NCBI GenBank assembly: GCA_002422685.1
Contig: DITC01000018.1
Span: forward strand, 1 to 43,906
Direction: 5' to 3'
DNA: 43,906 nt
From: Thauera sp. UBA6194
Lineage (GTDB): Bacteria > Pseudomonadota > Gammaproteobacteria > Burkholderiales > Rhodocyclaceae
Of this stretch, positions 1-9,324 are shown piece by piece. The notes below the pieces were generated by a model. That model was not told where the DNA came from. It worked only from the letters and a program-made list of their open reading frames with translations, and ran no database searches. The translations under genes and the position numbers were made by a program. Position 1 is the stretch's first letter, and the number at the start of each line of letters is the position of its first letter.

Positions 1-1697
1 AGGTCGATCGCGTCCGGGTCGGCGCCGGCGTAGCGGGTGATCACGTGCAGTTGCGACACCGGCACGTAGAGCTTGTCGCCGCCGTTGTATTCCAGGTGCA
101 GGAACTCGGTGTCGCCCTCGCCGAGGTTCATGTGGATGAGGCCGAGGTAGCGGCCGATGCCGTGCGAGACGTGCACCACCGGGTCGCCGATCTTGAGTTC
201 CGACAGGTCGCGCAGCCAGCCTTCCATGGTGGCGGCCTTGCGGCTGTCGCGGCGGGCGCGGCTGCGGCCGGTGGCGGCGTAGAGCTCGGTCTCGGTGAGC
301 ACCGCGAGCCTGGCAGCGGGCAGCACGAAGCCGCGCGCGAGCGGCGCGACGCCGAGCGCGAGGCGTGCGTCCGAGTCGAGGAAGGCGCCGAAGTCGGCGG
401 TGGCCTCGGGGCGGACGTCGTATTCGGCGAAGAACTCGGCCATGGTTTCGCGCCGGCCGGGCGAGTCCGACAGCAGCAGCACGCGGCCGTCGAAGCCGTC
501 GAGGAAGGCCTTCAACTTGTGCAGCGGGTCGGTGGCCTTGCGCTCGACGGCGACCTCGGGCGGCGGCAGGGCGAGCGCGTCGGTGGCGCCGGCCGAGGCC
601 ACCGAGGCGTCGGCCGCTGCACCTGGGGCCTCTGTCGCGATGGCGGCCGTGGCCTCGGCGCCGATGGCCAGGCGCGGCAGGTTCTTCAGCGCGACGAAGA
701 AAGCCTCGTCGGTCAGGAAGAGCTGCTCGGGTGGCAGCACCGGCCGGGTGCGGTCGCCCTTGAGCAGGTCGTAGCGCGAGCGCGTGTCCTTCCAGAACTC
801 CGCGATCGCAGCCGGCACGTCGCGGTGCAGCAGCACCGGGGTGTCGGCGGGCAGGTAGTCGAGCAGGGTCGCGGTGTCGTCGAAGAACAGCGGCAGGTAG
901 TACTCGATGCCGGACGGGGCGATGCCGTTGGAGACGTCCTTGTAGATCGAGGCGCGCGTCGGGTCGCCCTCGAAGGTCTCGCGGAAGCGGCTGCGAAAGC
1001 GCGTGCGGCCCTTGTCGTCGAGCGGGAACTCGCGCGCCGGCAGCAGGCGGATCTCCTTGGTCGGATACACCGTGCGCTGGGTGTCGGGGTCGAAGGTCTT
1101 GATGCTCTCGACCTCGTCATCGAAGAGATCGATGCGGAAGGGCAAGGGCGAGCCCATCGGGAACAGATCCACCAGCCCGCCGCGCACCGAGAACTCGCCC
1201 GGACTCACCACCTGGGTCACGTGCGCGTAGCCGGCGAGCGCCATCTGCGCCTTGAACTGCTCGACGTCGAGCTTTTCGCCCTGCTTGAGGAAGAAGGTGT
1301 AGGCGGCCAGAAAGCCCGGCGGCGCCAGGCGATAGAGCGCGGTGGACGCAGGCACCAGCACGATGTCGGTCTCGCCGCGGCTGATCGCGTAGAGCGTGGA
1401 CAGGCGCTCGGAGATCAGGTCCTGGTGGGGCGAGAAGTTGTCGTAGGGCAGGGTCTCCCAGTCGGGCAGCAGGTGCGCGCGCAGCCCGGGCGCGGCCCAG
1501 GCGATCTCGTCCTGCAGGCGCTGGGCGTCGAGCGGGTTGGCGGTGATCACCACCAGCATGCGGCCGCGGCTGGCGAGCTGGGCGATGGCGAGCGCGTCGG
1601 CCGAGCCGGCGAGCGGCGCGAGCTCGAGGCGGGCGCCGGGCTTGGGCATCTTCTGCGTGGACAGCCGGGCGAGGAGGGCGTCGAGGGAGAGGGACAT
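1..1697 (-). CDS. mfd: Transcription-repair coupling factor Mfd, N-terminal part (cut by window edge)
   Basis: Mfd is a DNA translocase that removes RNA polymerase stalled at lesions and recruits UvrA. Translating the minus strand from the ATG at 1697 gives 565 codons without a stop to the left edge. The start (MSLSLDALLARLS) and the following region match the UvrB-like N-terminal module of Mfd, with residues such as LLPDWETLPYDNFSPH and ISERLSTLY. The last visible part (VVHVSHGIGRYLGL, then EFLHLEYNGGDKLYVPV) is the RNA-polymerase-interacting CarD-like domain. The translocase motor and C-terminal domain lie outside the window. A GATAAT hexamer about 100 nt upstream on the minus strand (1795-1800) is a possible -10. 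Long plus-strand frames opposite this gene are high-GC shadows. Confidence 0.95.
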   Translation of the reverse strand, partial: MSLSLDALLARLSTQKMPKPGARLELAPLAGSADALAIAQLASRGRMLVVITANPLDAQRLQDEIAWAAPGLRAHLLPDWETLPYDNFSPHQDLISERLSTLYAISRGETDIVLVPASTALYRLAPPGFLAAYTFFLKQGEKLDVEQFKAQMALAGYAHVTQVVSPGEFSVRGGLVDLFPMGSPLPFRIDLFDDEVESIKTFDPDTQRTVYPTKEIRLLPAREFPLDDKGRTRFRSRFRETFEGDPTRASIYKDVSNGIAPSGIEYYLPLFFDDTATLLDYLPADTPVLLHRDVPAAIAEFWKDTRSRYDLLKGDRTRPVLPPEQLFLTDEAFFVALKNLPRLAIGAEATAAIATEAPGAAADASVASAGATDALALPPPEVAVERKATDPLHKLKAFLDGFDGRVLLLSDSPGRRETMAEFFAEYDVRPEATADFGAFLDSDARLALGVAPLARGFVLPAARLAVLTETELYAATGRSRARRDSRKAATMEGWLRDLSELKIGDPVVHVSHGIGRYLGLIHMNLGEGDTEFLHLEYNGGDKLYVPVSQLHVITRYAGADPDAID

Positions 1698-1893
1698 CGT
1701 GGCTTCGTTTGCGTCGGGCGCTGCGGGTGGCCGCTCGGGATGCGCTGGCATCGTTCGGGCTGCGAGACGCGACGCGGCATGCGGTAAAGGCGGGATTATC
1801 GTTCATCCGGGCGCTGCTGCGCGCCCGGTTTTGATGACTGCCCCACAGGCAGGCTCGTAACGACACGCGCACATGGGCCATCGATTTCACCCA

Positions 1894-1920
1894 CGTCAAT
1901 AACGTTGACGTTAACGGCAG
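1894..1920. promoter_or_regulatory. Candidate operator upstream of the nitroreductase
   Basis: The stretch contains CGTCAA-N5-TTGACG (1894-1910), a perfect inverted repeat, and TTGACGTTAACG (1905-1916), whose 16-bp frame 1905-1920 is palindromic at 6 of 8 base pairs. The same 12-mer recurs at 23442-23453 before the crotonase gene. Paired ACGT cores resemble operators I recall for the MerR-type regulator LiuR of branched-chain acyl-CoA catabolism. The regulator assignment is inference; the repeat is seen directly. It lies in the 295-bp divergent region between mfd and the nitroreductase. Confidence 0.5.
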
Positions 1921-1992
1921 CTGCGACGCACCATTGCCGCTCCCTGCTCGCGCAGGCCCTCGCCCCCATTGCCAGAAGGAGCGCCCGCATCC

Positions 1993-2685
1993 ATGAAGAC
2001 CCCTCAGCAGTCCGCAGTCGACGAAGTCATCACCAGCCGCTATTCCTGCCGCGCGTTCCTGCCCGACCCGGTGCCGCGCGAGACGATCGCCGAGATTCTC
2101 GAGGTCGCCGCGCGCGCGCCTTCGGGCACCAACATCCAGCCGTGGAAGGTCTGGGTGCTGACCGGCGCGACCAAGACGCGTCTCAGCGAGCGCCTGCTGG
2201 CGGCCTTCGACGACCCCGAAGAGGCGGCGACGCATTCCGACCCCTGGCAGTACTACCCCAAGCAGTGGGTGTCGCCCTACATCGATCGCCGGCGCAAGGT
2301 CGGCATGCAGCTCTACGGCCTGCTCGGCATCCAGAAGGGTGACGCGAAGCGCATGCACGAGCAGTTTGCGCGCAACTACAAGTTCTTCGATGCGCCGGTC
2401 GGGCTGATCTTCACCGTGGACCGGGTCATGGAGCAGGGCTCGTGGCTGGACTACGGCATGTTCCTCGAGAACGTCATGCTCGCCGCCAAGGCGCGCGGGC
2501 TGGACACCTGCCCGCAGGCGGCGCTGATCCAGTTCCACCGCCTGATCCGCCAGGAGGTGGGGATTCCGGACAACGAGACGCTGATCTGCGGCATGTCGCT
2601 CGGCCATGCCGACCCGGACGCGCCGGAGAACGCGCTCCGCACCGAGCGCGCCGCGCTGGAGGAGTGGGTCGCCTTCCGCGACTGA
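1993..2685 (+). CDS. Nitroreductase family flavoprotein
   Basis: FMN-dependent oxidoreductases of this family transfer hydride from NAD(P)H to nitroaromatics, quinones or enoyl-type substrates. The 230-residue product opens with the family's FMN-binding signature (VITSRYSCRAFLPD, then ARAPSGTNIQPWKVWVLTG) and carries the later LDTCPQAAL and ETLICGMSLGHAD segments of the FMN and dimer interface. I chose the ATG at 1993 because AGAAGGAG (1975-1982) sits 10 nt upstream; an upstream TTG at 1969 lies before that ribosome binding site. The gene stands alone, divergent from mfd, with a palindromic element about 75 to 100 bp upstream that is shared with the crotonase gene at 23511. The true substrate cannot be read from sequence. 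Confidence 0.9.
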   Translation: MKTPQQSAVDEVITSRYSCRAFLPDPVPRETIAEILEVAARAPSGTNIQPWKVWVLTGATKTRLSERLLAAFDDPEEAATHSDPWQYYPKQWVSPYIDRRRKVGMQLYGLLGIQKGDAKRMHEQFARNYKFFDAPVGLIFTVDRVMEQGSWLDYGMFLENVMLAAKARGLDTCPQAALIQFHRLIRQEVGIPDNETLICGMSLGHADPDAPENALRTERAALEEWVAFRD

Positions 2686-2716
2686 GCTTGGCGCCCGCGA
2701 CGTGGCCTGGGCGTGC

Positions 2717-3369
2717 TCAGGCCTGTGGCGAGCCTTCGACCTGCGGCAGATGCTGGCGCAGCCAGGTGGCGGCGGCGCGTGCGGCGAGCTGTTCGAGCTC
2801 GCGCGCGTCGTCGGTGGCAGGGAGCACCAGCCAGTGGTGCTTGCCCTTCATGAGCGGATAGGCGCGCTCGAGGATGCCCGCTTCGGTGGTGCCCGGCGTG
2901 ATGATCATGCGCACCGGCGTGCGCACCGCGCGCAGCGGCTCGGCGCCGGCCAGGTCGGCGCGGCCGCCGAGGCAGGCGATGGCGGTGAAGGTCTCCGGCG
3001 CCTTCACCGCGGCGCGGATGGCCGCTGCACAGCCGGTGTCGCTGGCGACCACCGCGAGCGTCAGCGCCGCCAGCGGCGGTTGGTGCGCCGCCCACTCGGT
3101 CGCGGCGAGGATGCGCTCGGTGAGGCGCGGGATATTGTAGGGGGCGTCGGGATCGCGCTGCGCTTCCTGGCGCGTGAGCAGGTTGACCGCCATGGTCGCG
3201 AAGCCCGCGGCCTGCAGGGCCAACTCGACCGGACGCGCCGCCTGCTCGAGCGCGGGGTGGCCGTGGGAGCGCAGGCACAGGGCGAGGGCGCGCACGTCCG
3301 GTGCATGCGCCAGCATGCCGTCGAGCCAGACGCCGTTTGAAGGAATGCTGAGCGCGGTGTGACGCAGTT

Positions 3370-3373
<4 letters not shown>
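2717..3373 (-). CDS. Alpha/beta-hydrolase-like protein with degenerate catalytic triad
   Basis: This 218-residue protein has the size and pattern of a small dienelactone-hydrolase-type alpha/beta hydrolase: an early SHGHP segment (36-40), a nucleophile-elbow-like stretch near 108-116 and a late strand-turn near 155-165. The elbow reads VVASDTGCAA, so where relatives have G-A-S-T-G this has A-S-D-T-G, putting Asp112 in the nucleophile position. The later acid-bearing turn reads PGTTEAG with no clear Asp, and no obvious C-terminal catalytic His follows. It may be a non-catalytic member or use a different chemistry. Its ATG overlaps the stop of amrS by 4 bp (3370-3373), so it is translationally coupled as the last gene of the amrB-amrA-amrS operon. 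Confidence 0.75.
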
Positions 3374-4508
<1,135 letters not shown>

Positions 4509-4512
<4 letters not shown>

Positions 4513-5075
4513 GAGGCCTCCTGTTCGGTCTCCTTCCACTTCTGCACGTGGTAGCGCGCGGCCATCAGCTCGACCACCTCGCGGTTGGTGGGCAGGCCGG
4601 CCTTGTGCTTGAGCGCGGCGAGGAACTGGCGCGGCTCGGGCAGCTGCTCCCACACCTGCGGCAGGAAGGTGGCGCTGCGGCAGCCGGAGAAGATGATCAG
4701 GCCGTCCTCGCCGGGGCGCAGCTGGGCGAGGAGCTCTTCCTCGCCGAAGAAATCGAGGAATTCGGGCTCGGACAGCACCGAGACCTCGATCGTGATCGCG
4801 TCCAGCTCGTCGGCAGTGAGGGGCGAGAAGCGCGAGTCCTCGAACGCGGCGGCCAGCGCGTTGTGCATCACGTCGTCGCCGAGCTCGCGCGAGCGGCGCA
4901 GGCTGCCGATGCAGCCGCGCAGCTCGCCGTCCTTGATCAGGGTGATGAAGGTCGCGGCCTTCTCGTGCAGGCGCGGGTCGTCCGGGATCACGGGCGCTGG
5001 CGCCAGTCCGAGGCGGTGGGCGATGGCCGCGCGGGCGAGCTTGAGCAGTGCGGAGCCGAAATCAGTGTCGGGCAT
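4509..5075 (-). CDS. amrA: AmmeMemoRadiSam system protein A (AMMECR1 domain)
   Basis: The protein is a single AMMECR1 domain, named after a human disease-region gene of unknown biochemical role. The family signature LRGCIGSL is present, followed by AAAFEDSRFSPL, ITIEVSVLSEPE and the late FLPQVWEQLP segment. Taking the ATG at 5075 gives 188 residues (MPDTDFGSALL); an in-frame ATG at 5096 would add seven. Its 5' end overlaps the 3' end of amrB and its stop overlaps amrS as ATGA, so all three proteins are probably made from one message in coordinated amounts. A conserved cysteine in RGCIGS has been suggested as functional in the family; that is background knowledge, not shown here. Confidence 0.9.
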
Positions 5076-5886
5076 GGCTTGGGGGTTCCACTTCACAAAA
5101 GGCGATGCTGGTATAGCCGACGACCTCGGAGCGGTCGCCGGCGGTGTCGCCGGAGTTGCGCAGGTCCAGCAGATGGGCCTGCAGGGGATGGTTGCGGGTG
5201 GCGAGCAGCAGGCCGTTGATCGGCGTGGCGCCGCAGGCCTGCTGATGGTCGAGCCCGGGGCGAAGTTCGAGGATCTGCTCGACCGCGGCGCGGTCCGTGG
5301 CCTGCGCCTCGCGGTAGGCGAGATAGTGCGACAGGTCGGAGCTGATCAGGATCAGGGTTTCGGGCCCGCCCCAGAGGCTCTCGATGAGGTTCGCGGTGGC
5401 CTGCGCGCTGGCGTTGCCGACGAGCACGGGCACGATCTCGAAGCGCTCGAGTACGACCTGAAGGAAGGGCAACTGCACCTCGAGGCAGTGCTCCAGGGCG
5501 TGCGGACGGTCGTCGACGATGAGGTCGTCGCGCGTCTGCAGCGTGAGCCACGCTGCGCGCGCGAGCGGCACCTCGCCGAGCGGGGTGGCGAAGGCTTGTG
5601 CGGCGGGCAGGGCGAAGCCGGGCACGGCCATGCGGTGGGTGGGGCCGAGCATCACCACGCGCCGGATGGTGTCGCGCAGGGGCGCGAGCAGCGCGTAGGC
5701 GCTGGCGGCTACCGGGCCGGAGTACATGTACCCGGCGTGCGGCACGATGATCGCCTTGGGCGCGCCCGGGCGCTCGAAACCCACCGCCGTGCTGAGCATT
5801 TCGGCGAGCTGGGTGCGCAAGACGCGTTCGTCGCGCGGATAAAACTGACCGGCCACCGCCGGCGGCCGGATCGAAGCGAGCGCCAT
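5062..5886 (-). CDS. amrB: AmmeMemoRadiSam system protein B (MEMO family)
   Basis: MEMO-family proteins share a fold with non-haem iron extradiol dioxygenases. The N-terminal SIRPPAVAGQFYP signature, VPHAGYMYSGPVAA, MLGPTHR, LEHCLEVQLPFLQ and ISSDLSHY segments are all present and supply the conserved His and Asp residues expected to bind metal. The ATG at 5886 is preferred because it places the IRPPAVAG motif near the start, as in relatives, and has AGGA about 9 nt upstream; an in-frame ATG at 5934 would add 16 residues. Length from 5886 is 274. It is the first gene of the amrB-amrA-amrS-hydrolase operon and is divergent from ispD. Confidence 0.9.
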   Translation of the reverse strand: MALASIRPPAVAGQFYPRDERVLRTQLAEMLSTAVGFERPGAPKAIIVPHAGYMYSGPVAASAYALLAPLRDTIRRVVMLGPTHRMAVPGFALPAAQAFATPLGEVPLARAAWLTLQTRDDLIVDDRPHALEHCLEVQLPFLQVVLERFEIVPVLVGNASAQATANLIESLWGGPETLILISSDLSHYLAYREAQATDRAAVEQILELRPGLDHQQACGATPINGLLLATRNHPLQAHLLDLRNSGDTAGDRSEVVGYTSIAFCEVEPPSHARH

Positions 5887-5971
5887 GGTTGGTCCTGCAG
5901 AAAGTTGCCTGGAGTGTGCTGCGTTTGCGCTCATTATAGGCGCCCTGTGCGCGATCGCTCCCGCGCGCGGC

Positions 5972-5984
5972 TAGAATGCGCGCC
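5972..5984 (+). promoter_or_regulatory. Probable -10 element giving a leaderless ispD mRNA
   Basis: TAGAAT (5972-5977) is followed by exactly seven bases before the ispD ATG at 5985. Transcription normally starts about seven bases past a -10 hexamer, so the mRNA would begin at or next to the AUG. No ribosome binding site is visible and no good -35 is seen. This is inference from spacing. Confidence 0.5.
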
Positions 5985-6695
5985 ATGCAAAGCAAGCGCC
6001 CCCGCCATTTCGCCATCGTGCCCGCTGCCGGCAGCGGTTCGCGCATGGGTTCGGCCCGCCCGAAGCAGTATCTGAACCTGCTTGGCCGCCCGCTCATTCA
6101 TCACACCTTGTCGGTACTGTGCGAGTCGCCCGAAATCGACGCCGTGTATGTGGTGCTGTCGGTCGATGACGATGAATGGGCGCGCCACGACTGGTCCGCG
6201 CTCGGCCCCAGGCTCAAGCCGCTGTTCTGCGGCGGAGCCACGCGCGCCGACAGTGTGCTGGGGGGGCTGCGCGCGATCGCCGCCGAAGCCGCGGCCGATG
6301 ACTGGGTGCTGGTGCACGATGCTGCGCGCCCCTGCCTCGCAGGCTGGCATGTCGACAAGCTGGTGCGCGAGCTTGCGCATGAGGAAGTGGGTGGGCTGCT
6401 CGCCGTACCGGTGGCGGACACCCTCAAGCGCGCCGACGCGCACCGGCATGTGCTGGAGACCGTGGCGCGCGACAGCCTGTGGCAGGCACAGACGCCGCAG
6501 ATGTTCCGCTACGTGATGCTTCGCCGCGCGCTGGAGGCGCACAAGGACGTGACCGACGAGGCGAGCGCGATCGAGGCCGCCGGCCTGCGCCCGCGCCTGG
6601 TGCAGGGCGACGCGACCAACCTGAAAGTGACCTATCCGCTCGACCTGCACCTGGCCGAGTGGATCCTGCAGAACCGACAAGGCCAGACGCCATGA
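5985..6695 (+). CDS. ispD: 2-C-methyl-D-erythritol 4-phosphate cytidylyltransferase IspD
   Basis: IspD couples methylerythritol phosphate to CTP in the non-mevalonate isoprenoid pathway. The N-terminal nucleotide-binding signature is clear (IVPAAGSGSRMGSARPKQYLNLLGRPL), as are GGATRADSV, VHDAARPCL, the substrate-contact region with TLKRAD, and WQAQTPQMF. The 236-residue length is normal. I chose the ATG at 5985 over the one at 5976 because a TAGAAT hexamer occupies 5972-5977 and would overlap the upstream start. The stop overlaps the ispF ATG as ATGA, the usual ispD-ispF coupling for sequential pathway enzymes (IspE acts between them and is not here). Confidence 0.95.
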   Translation: MQSKRPRHFAIVPAAGSGSRMGSARPKQYLNLLGRPLIHHTLSVLCESPEIDAVYVVLSVDDDEWARHDWSALGPRLKPLFCGGATRADSVLGGLRAIAAEAAADDWVLVHDAARPCLAGWHVDKLVRELAHEEVGGLLAVPVADTLKRADAHRHVLETVARDSLWQAQTPQMFRYVMLRRALEAHKDVTDEASAIEAAGLRPRLVQGDATNLKVTYPLDLHLAEWILQNRQGQTP

Positions 6696-7186
6696 GTTTT
6701 CCATTTCGCATCGGCCAGGGCTTCGACGTGCACGCTCTCGTGCCGGGCCGCGCGCTCATCGTGGGCGGTGTGAGCATTCCCTTCGACCGCGGCCTGCTCG
6801 GCCACTCGGACGCAGACGTGCTGCTGCATGCGCTCACCGACGCGATCCTGGGGGCGGCCGGGCTGGGTGACATCGGCCGTCTGTTTCCCGACACCGACCC
6901 GGCTCATGCCGGCGCGGACAGCCGCGTGCTGCTGCGCGAAGCATTCGCGCGCGTGCGCGCCGCCGGCTGGCAGGTGGTCAACGTGGACGCGACGGTGATC
7001 TGCAAGGCGCCGCGCATCCTGCCGCATGCGCCGGCGATGGTCGCCAACATCGCCGCCGACCTCGACATGGACGCTGGCGCCATCAACATCAAGGGCAAGA
7101 CTACCGAGAAGCTCGGCTTCACCGGGCGCGGCGAGGGCATCGCCGCGCAGGTGGTGGCGCTGCTCGCGCACCTGCAGGATGGCTGA
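6692..7186 (+). CDS. ispF: 2-C-methyl-D-erythritol 2,4-cyclodiphosphate synthase IspF
   Basis: IspF cyclises CDP-ME 2-phosphate to ME-2,4-cyclodiphosphate with loss of CMP, using zinc. The zinc ligands are visible in the GQGFDVHAL motif near the N-terminus and GHSDADVLLHALTDAILGAAGLGDIG, followed by FPDTDP. The C-terminal NIKGKTTEKLGFTGRGEGIAAQ is the family signature that binds the cytidine. Length is 164 residues, typical. It overlaps ispD by 4 bp and thpR by 8 bp. Confidence 0.96.
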   Translation: MSFPFRIGQGFDVHALVPGRALIVGGVSIPFDRGLLGHSDADVLLHALTDAILGAAGLGDIGRLFPDTDPAHAGADSRVLLREAFARVRAAGWQVVNVDATVICKAPRILPHAPAMVANIAADLDMDAGAINIKGKTTEKLGFTGRGEGIAAQVVALLAHLQDG

Positions 7187-7829
7187 GAACGGGCTCGATC
7201 CGGCGGATGTGCGCCGGCCCGGCCGACCGGCTTGCGGACGGGGCGAACGCGCTGTCGTCGCCGACCATGCCCAGGCCGGGGCGCACGTCGTGCCGCGTTC
7301 ACGCAGCCCGCGCCGGCTGCGCGTTTTTCTGGCGCTGTGGCCCGATGCGGACACCGCCGCGGTCCTGCATGCGCACGGGCGCGCGCTGCAGGCGGCCTGC
7401 GGCGGGCGGCTGATGCGGCGTGACACCGTGCACCTGACCCTGGCCTTCATCGGCGAGGTCGAAGCGGACGCGGTGGCGCGCATCCAGGCGATCGCCGCGC
7501 AGGTGCAGGGCGCGCGTTTCGAGCTCGTTCTCGACCGGGTCGGCAGCTGGCACGGCCACCGCATCGTCTGGGCTGGGGCCTCCAGCACCCCGGCGCCGCT
7601 CGCCGCGCTGGCGCAGGCGCTCGATGCGAAGCTGCGCACAGCGGGCTTCGAGTTGGAGGCGCGCGCCTTTTTTCCGCATGTGACGCTGGTGCGCAACGCA
7701 CGCAGCACGCCCGAACCCGATGGCGTGCAGGCCGTGCGCTGGGCGGTCGATAGCTTCGTGCTGGTGTGTTCGGAGCGCCTGGCCAGTGGGGCCCATTATC
7801 GGGTGCTGGGGCGCTGGCCGCTGGCGTGA
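7179..7829 (+). CDS. thpR: RNA 2',3'-cyclic phosphodiesterase (LigT/ThpR family)
   Basis: Members hydrolyse 2',3'-cyclic phosphates at RNA ends and belong to the 2H phosphoesterase superfamily. Both catalytic HxTx motifs are present, HLTLAF in the first half and HVTLVR in the second, at the spacing expected for the family. The RVFLALWPD segment starts the domain at about residue 46; the residues before it are Arg-rich and of unclear value. The ATG at 7179 overlaps the end of ispF by 8 bp. A GTG or other start further in, closer to the domain, is possible, because the first 40 residues are not a typical part of the family. Length as called is 216. Confidence 0.85.
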   Translation: MAENGLDPADVRRPGRPACGRGERAVVADHAQAGAHVVPRSRSPRRLRVFLALWPDADTAAVLHAHGRALQAACGGRLMRRDTVHLTLAFIGEVEADAVARIQAIAAQVQGARFELVLDRVGSWHGHRIVWAGASSTPAPLAALAQALDAKLRTAGFELEARAFFPHVTLVRNARSTPEPDGVQAVRWAVDSFVLVCSERLASGAHYRVLGRWPLA

Positions 7830-7848
7830 GGCCGCGTGCGTAAACGGC

Positions 7849-7873
7849 TGACGGGGCGCCCAGCGCCCCGTCA
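7849..7873. terminator. Strong GC hairpin after thpR
   Basis: An 11-bp perfect stem (TGACGGGGCGC, loop CCA, GCGCCCCGTCA) begins 19 bp past the thpR stop. There is no T-run, so it may act as a transcript-end barrier with Rho or as a 3' stabiliser. The rest of the 218-bp convergent gap (7830-8047) has a second, weaker fold: GAGA, a 6-nt bulge, CACC-TTGAA-GGTG, TCTC at 7908-7934. I see no convincing gene there. Confidence 0.55.
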
Positions 7874-8047
7874 CGGGTCGGCCCTTGCGGCCGAAGTCTC
7901 TCGAGTGGAGACATGATCACCTTGAAGGTGTCTCGTACATCAGCGAAGCTCTGTCCTCGGCGCTACGTTCAAACACATCCTCCTTTGCATCGGGCCTGAG
8001 CCTGCAGCATCTGGTTCATCAGGTTCGAAACGCGTGCGGGTCCTCCC

Positions 8048-8485
8048 TCACAGAAAAATGCTGCCGCCAAGATGCTTGCCGAGTTCGTTTTCGGGCGTCT
8101 TGGTGTAATCCTTTTCGAAACGGTCGGTCACCAGCTGTGCCGTCGGGCCGTCGATGACGGCGTTGAGCAGTCCCATGAAGGCGGGCGGTGCAACCAGGAT
8201 GGCGCGCTTGAATGCGTTGGTGGTGCGCCCTTGATAAAGTGTTTGCGCGATCTCCTGTGCAAAGACCTTGGCCTCGTGCTCTTTGGGCAGCGTGTGCGGC
8301 TGCATCGAGCCACCGCCGCCGTTGCCGGCCATTGCGCCGGCGCGATCCGACACGAGTTCGCCGTTTTTTTGCCTGCTTTCGGGGTGGATCAGTTCCTTCA
8401 CCAGCTCGAGCCCCTTGTTGGGCCCCAGGTTTGCGTAAAGCTTAGCCAGGCTGGCGTTGGCAACCAGAATCCAGGTGATGGCCAT
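8048..8485 (-). CDS. Host attachment family protein
   Basis: The 145-residue product matches the family annotated as required for attachment to host cells. It has the N-terminal TWILVANASLAKLY strand, the HPESRQKNGELVSDR segment, a Gly-rich linker, and the C-terminal ILVAPPAFMGLL and FEKDYTK motifs. The family name comes from a plant-attachment phenotype; relatives are common in free-living proteobacteria and share a fold with release-factor-like domains, so the true role here is unclear. No signal peptide or membrane segment is seen. The ATG at 8485 has GGAGG about 8 nt upstream. It is a single gene, preceded by a long hairpin at 8509-8554. Confidence 0.8.
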   Translation of the reverse strand: MAITWILVANASLAKLYANLGPNKGLELVKELIHPESRQKNGELVSDRAGAMAGNGGGGSMQPHTLPKEHEAKVFAQEIAQTLYQGRTTNAFKRAILVAPPAFMGLLNAVIDGPTAQLVTDRFEKDYTKTPENELGKHLGGSIFL

Positions 8486-8508
8486 ATGACACCCTCCATT
8501 GCGTGAAA

Positions 8509-8554
8509 GACCGTGTTCACCGTGACAGTGACGCTGTCGGCGGCGAACACGGTC
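8509..8554 (-). terminator. Extended hairpin at the end of the amidohydrolase operon
   Basis: GACCGTGTTC (8509-8518) pairs perfectly with GAACACGGTC (8545-8554), and inside it GACAG pairs with CTGTC around a TGACG loop. On the minus strand it lies 65 bp past the stop of the membrane-protein gene and is followed by a short TTTC, so it probably ends that transcript. It also sits just 24 bp upstream of the host-attachment gene start, where it could instead influence that gene. Confidence 0.6.
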
Positions 8555-8618
8555 TCAGCTTAGGTCAGCCGAACGCGGCATGCAACGACCAAATTCGACG
8601 ACCCCGTTCGACGCTCGA

Positions 8619-9311
8619 TCATGCCTTCTCGCTGCGCCCCGGGGCGAAGCGCGCGACGAGGAGGCTGGCGAGGATCCCGCCGACGCCGGCGGCCGTCACG
8701 TTGATGATCTCCGAGATCGGCAGCGCCACCACGATCAGTGCCACGACGATGACGACGAAGATGTGCAGGGTCTCTTTCGCCGAGCCGAGGAACATCATGA
8801 ACACCGCAGCGTAGATCGATGGCAGCGTGTAGTTCTTCAGCATGTCGACGGCGAACTGCGGGAGCTGGCTCAGGATCAGGTTGCCGAGCAGCACCATCGC
8901 CAGCACGAAGGCGAGGTTGATGATCACGGACACCGCGATCCCGATCACGGCGACGACCTCGGCCTTCTTGGTGCCGAGCTCGGCATTGACCGCGGTCTGG
9001 CTGCCGATGACCACCGGCAGCCGCATGTTGCCGATGTTGCCCGACAGGAAGCTCATGTAGGTGCCCGCGACACCGAGCATCGGGAAGTAGGACAGTGGCT
9101 CGATGATCCAGATCACGCCGACGAAAGCGGCGATGGGGATGAACGCCCGCAGGACCGCCTCGAACCCCGGCCAGGCTCCAATGACGAAGGAGAGGTAGAA
9201 AGCCGGCAGCAGGCTGAACACCAGCCCCAGGACGAGGGTTACGGTGCCGAGGCGGTGCGCGGTCGGGATGAAGGTTTGCGAGTAGAAGCTGTCGATTTCT
9301 GAGTTGCGCAT
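8619..9311 (-). CDS. Polytopic membrane protein, partner of the DUF5058-like protein
   Basis: I do not recognise this family firmly. The 230-residue product is very hydrophobic, with about six predicted transmembrane stretches. Polar conserved-looking loops are MSFLSGNIGNMRLPVVIGSQ and NAELGTKKAEVVAV, and FLGSAKETLHIF. The ATG at 9311 is preferred over 9315-9317 because AAAGGGG lies 8 nt upstream of it. It is the last gene of a minus-strand operon with an M20 amidohydrolase and a second membrane protein, 13 bp apart, so the two membrane proteins probably form one complex. The most economical reading is an importer for the amidohydrolase substrate. No ATPase or binding protein is adjacent. Confidence 0.75.
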   Translation of the reverse strand: MRNSEIDSFYSQTFIPTAHRLGTVTLVLGLVFSLLPAFYLSFVIGAWPGFEAVLRAFIPIAAFVGVIWIIEPLSYFPMLGVAGTYMSFLSGNIGNMRLPVVIGSQTAVNAELGTKKAEVVAVIGIAVSVIINLAFVLAMVLLGNLILSQLPQFAVDMLKNYTLPSIYAAVFMMFLGSAKETLHIFVVIVVALIVVALPISEIINVTAAGVGGILASLLVARFAPGRSEKA

Positions 9312-9324
9312 GGTCATTCCCCTT

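Noticed and set aside
45..1787. 580-codon plus-strand open frame opposite mfd
   Set aside because: High GC creates long antisense frames; the minus strand has clear Mfd motifs and the plus translation has no recognisable domain.
2717..3278. Alternative frame of the alpha/beta hydrolase on the same strand
   Set aside because: The translation is Arg/Pro/Ala-rich without the hydrophobic strand pattern of the chosen frame, and lacks coupling to amrS.
7885..8157. Possible 90-residue gene in the thpR-host attachment gap
   Set aside because: It overlaps the 3' end of the host attachment gene on the opposite strand, has no ribosome binding site, and its translation shows no motif.
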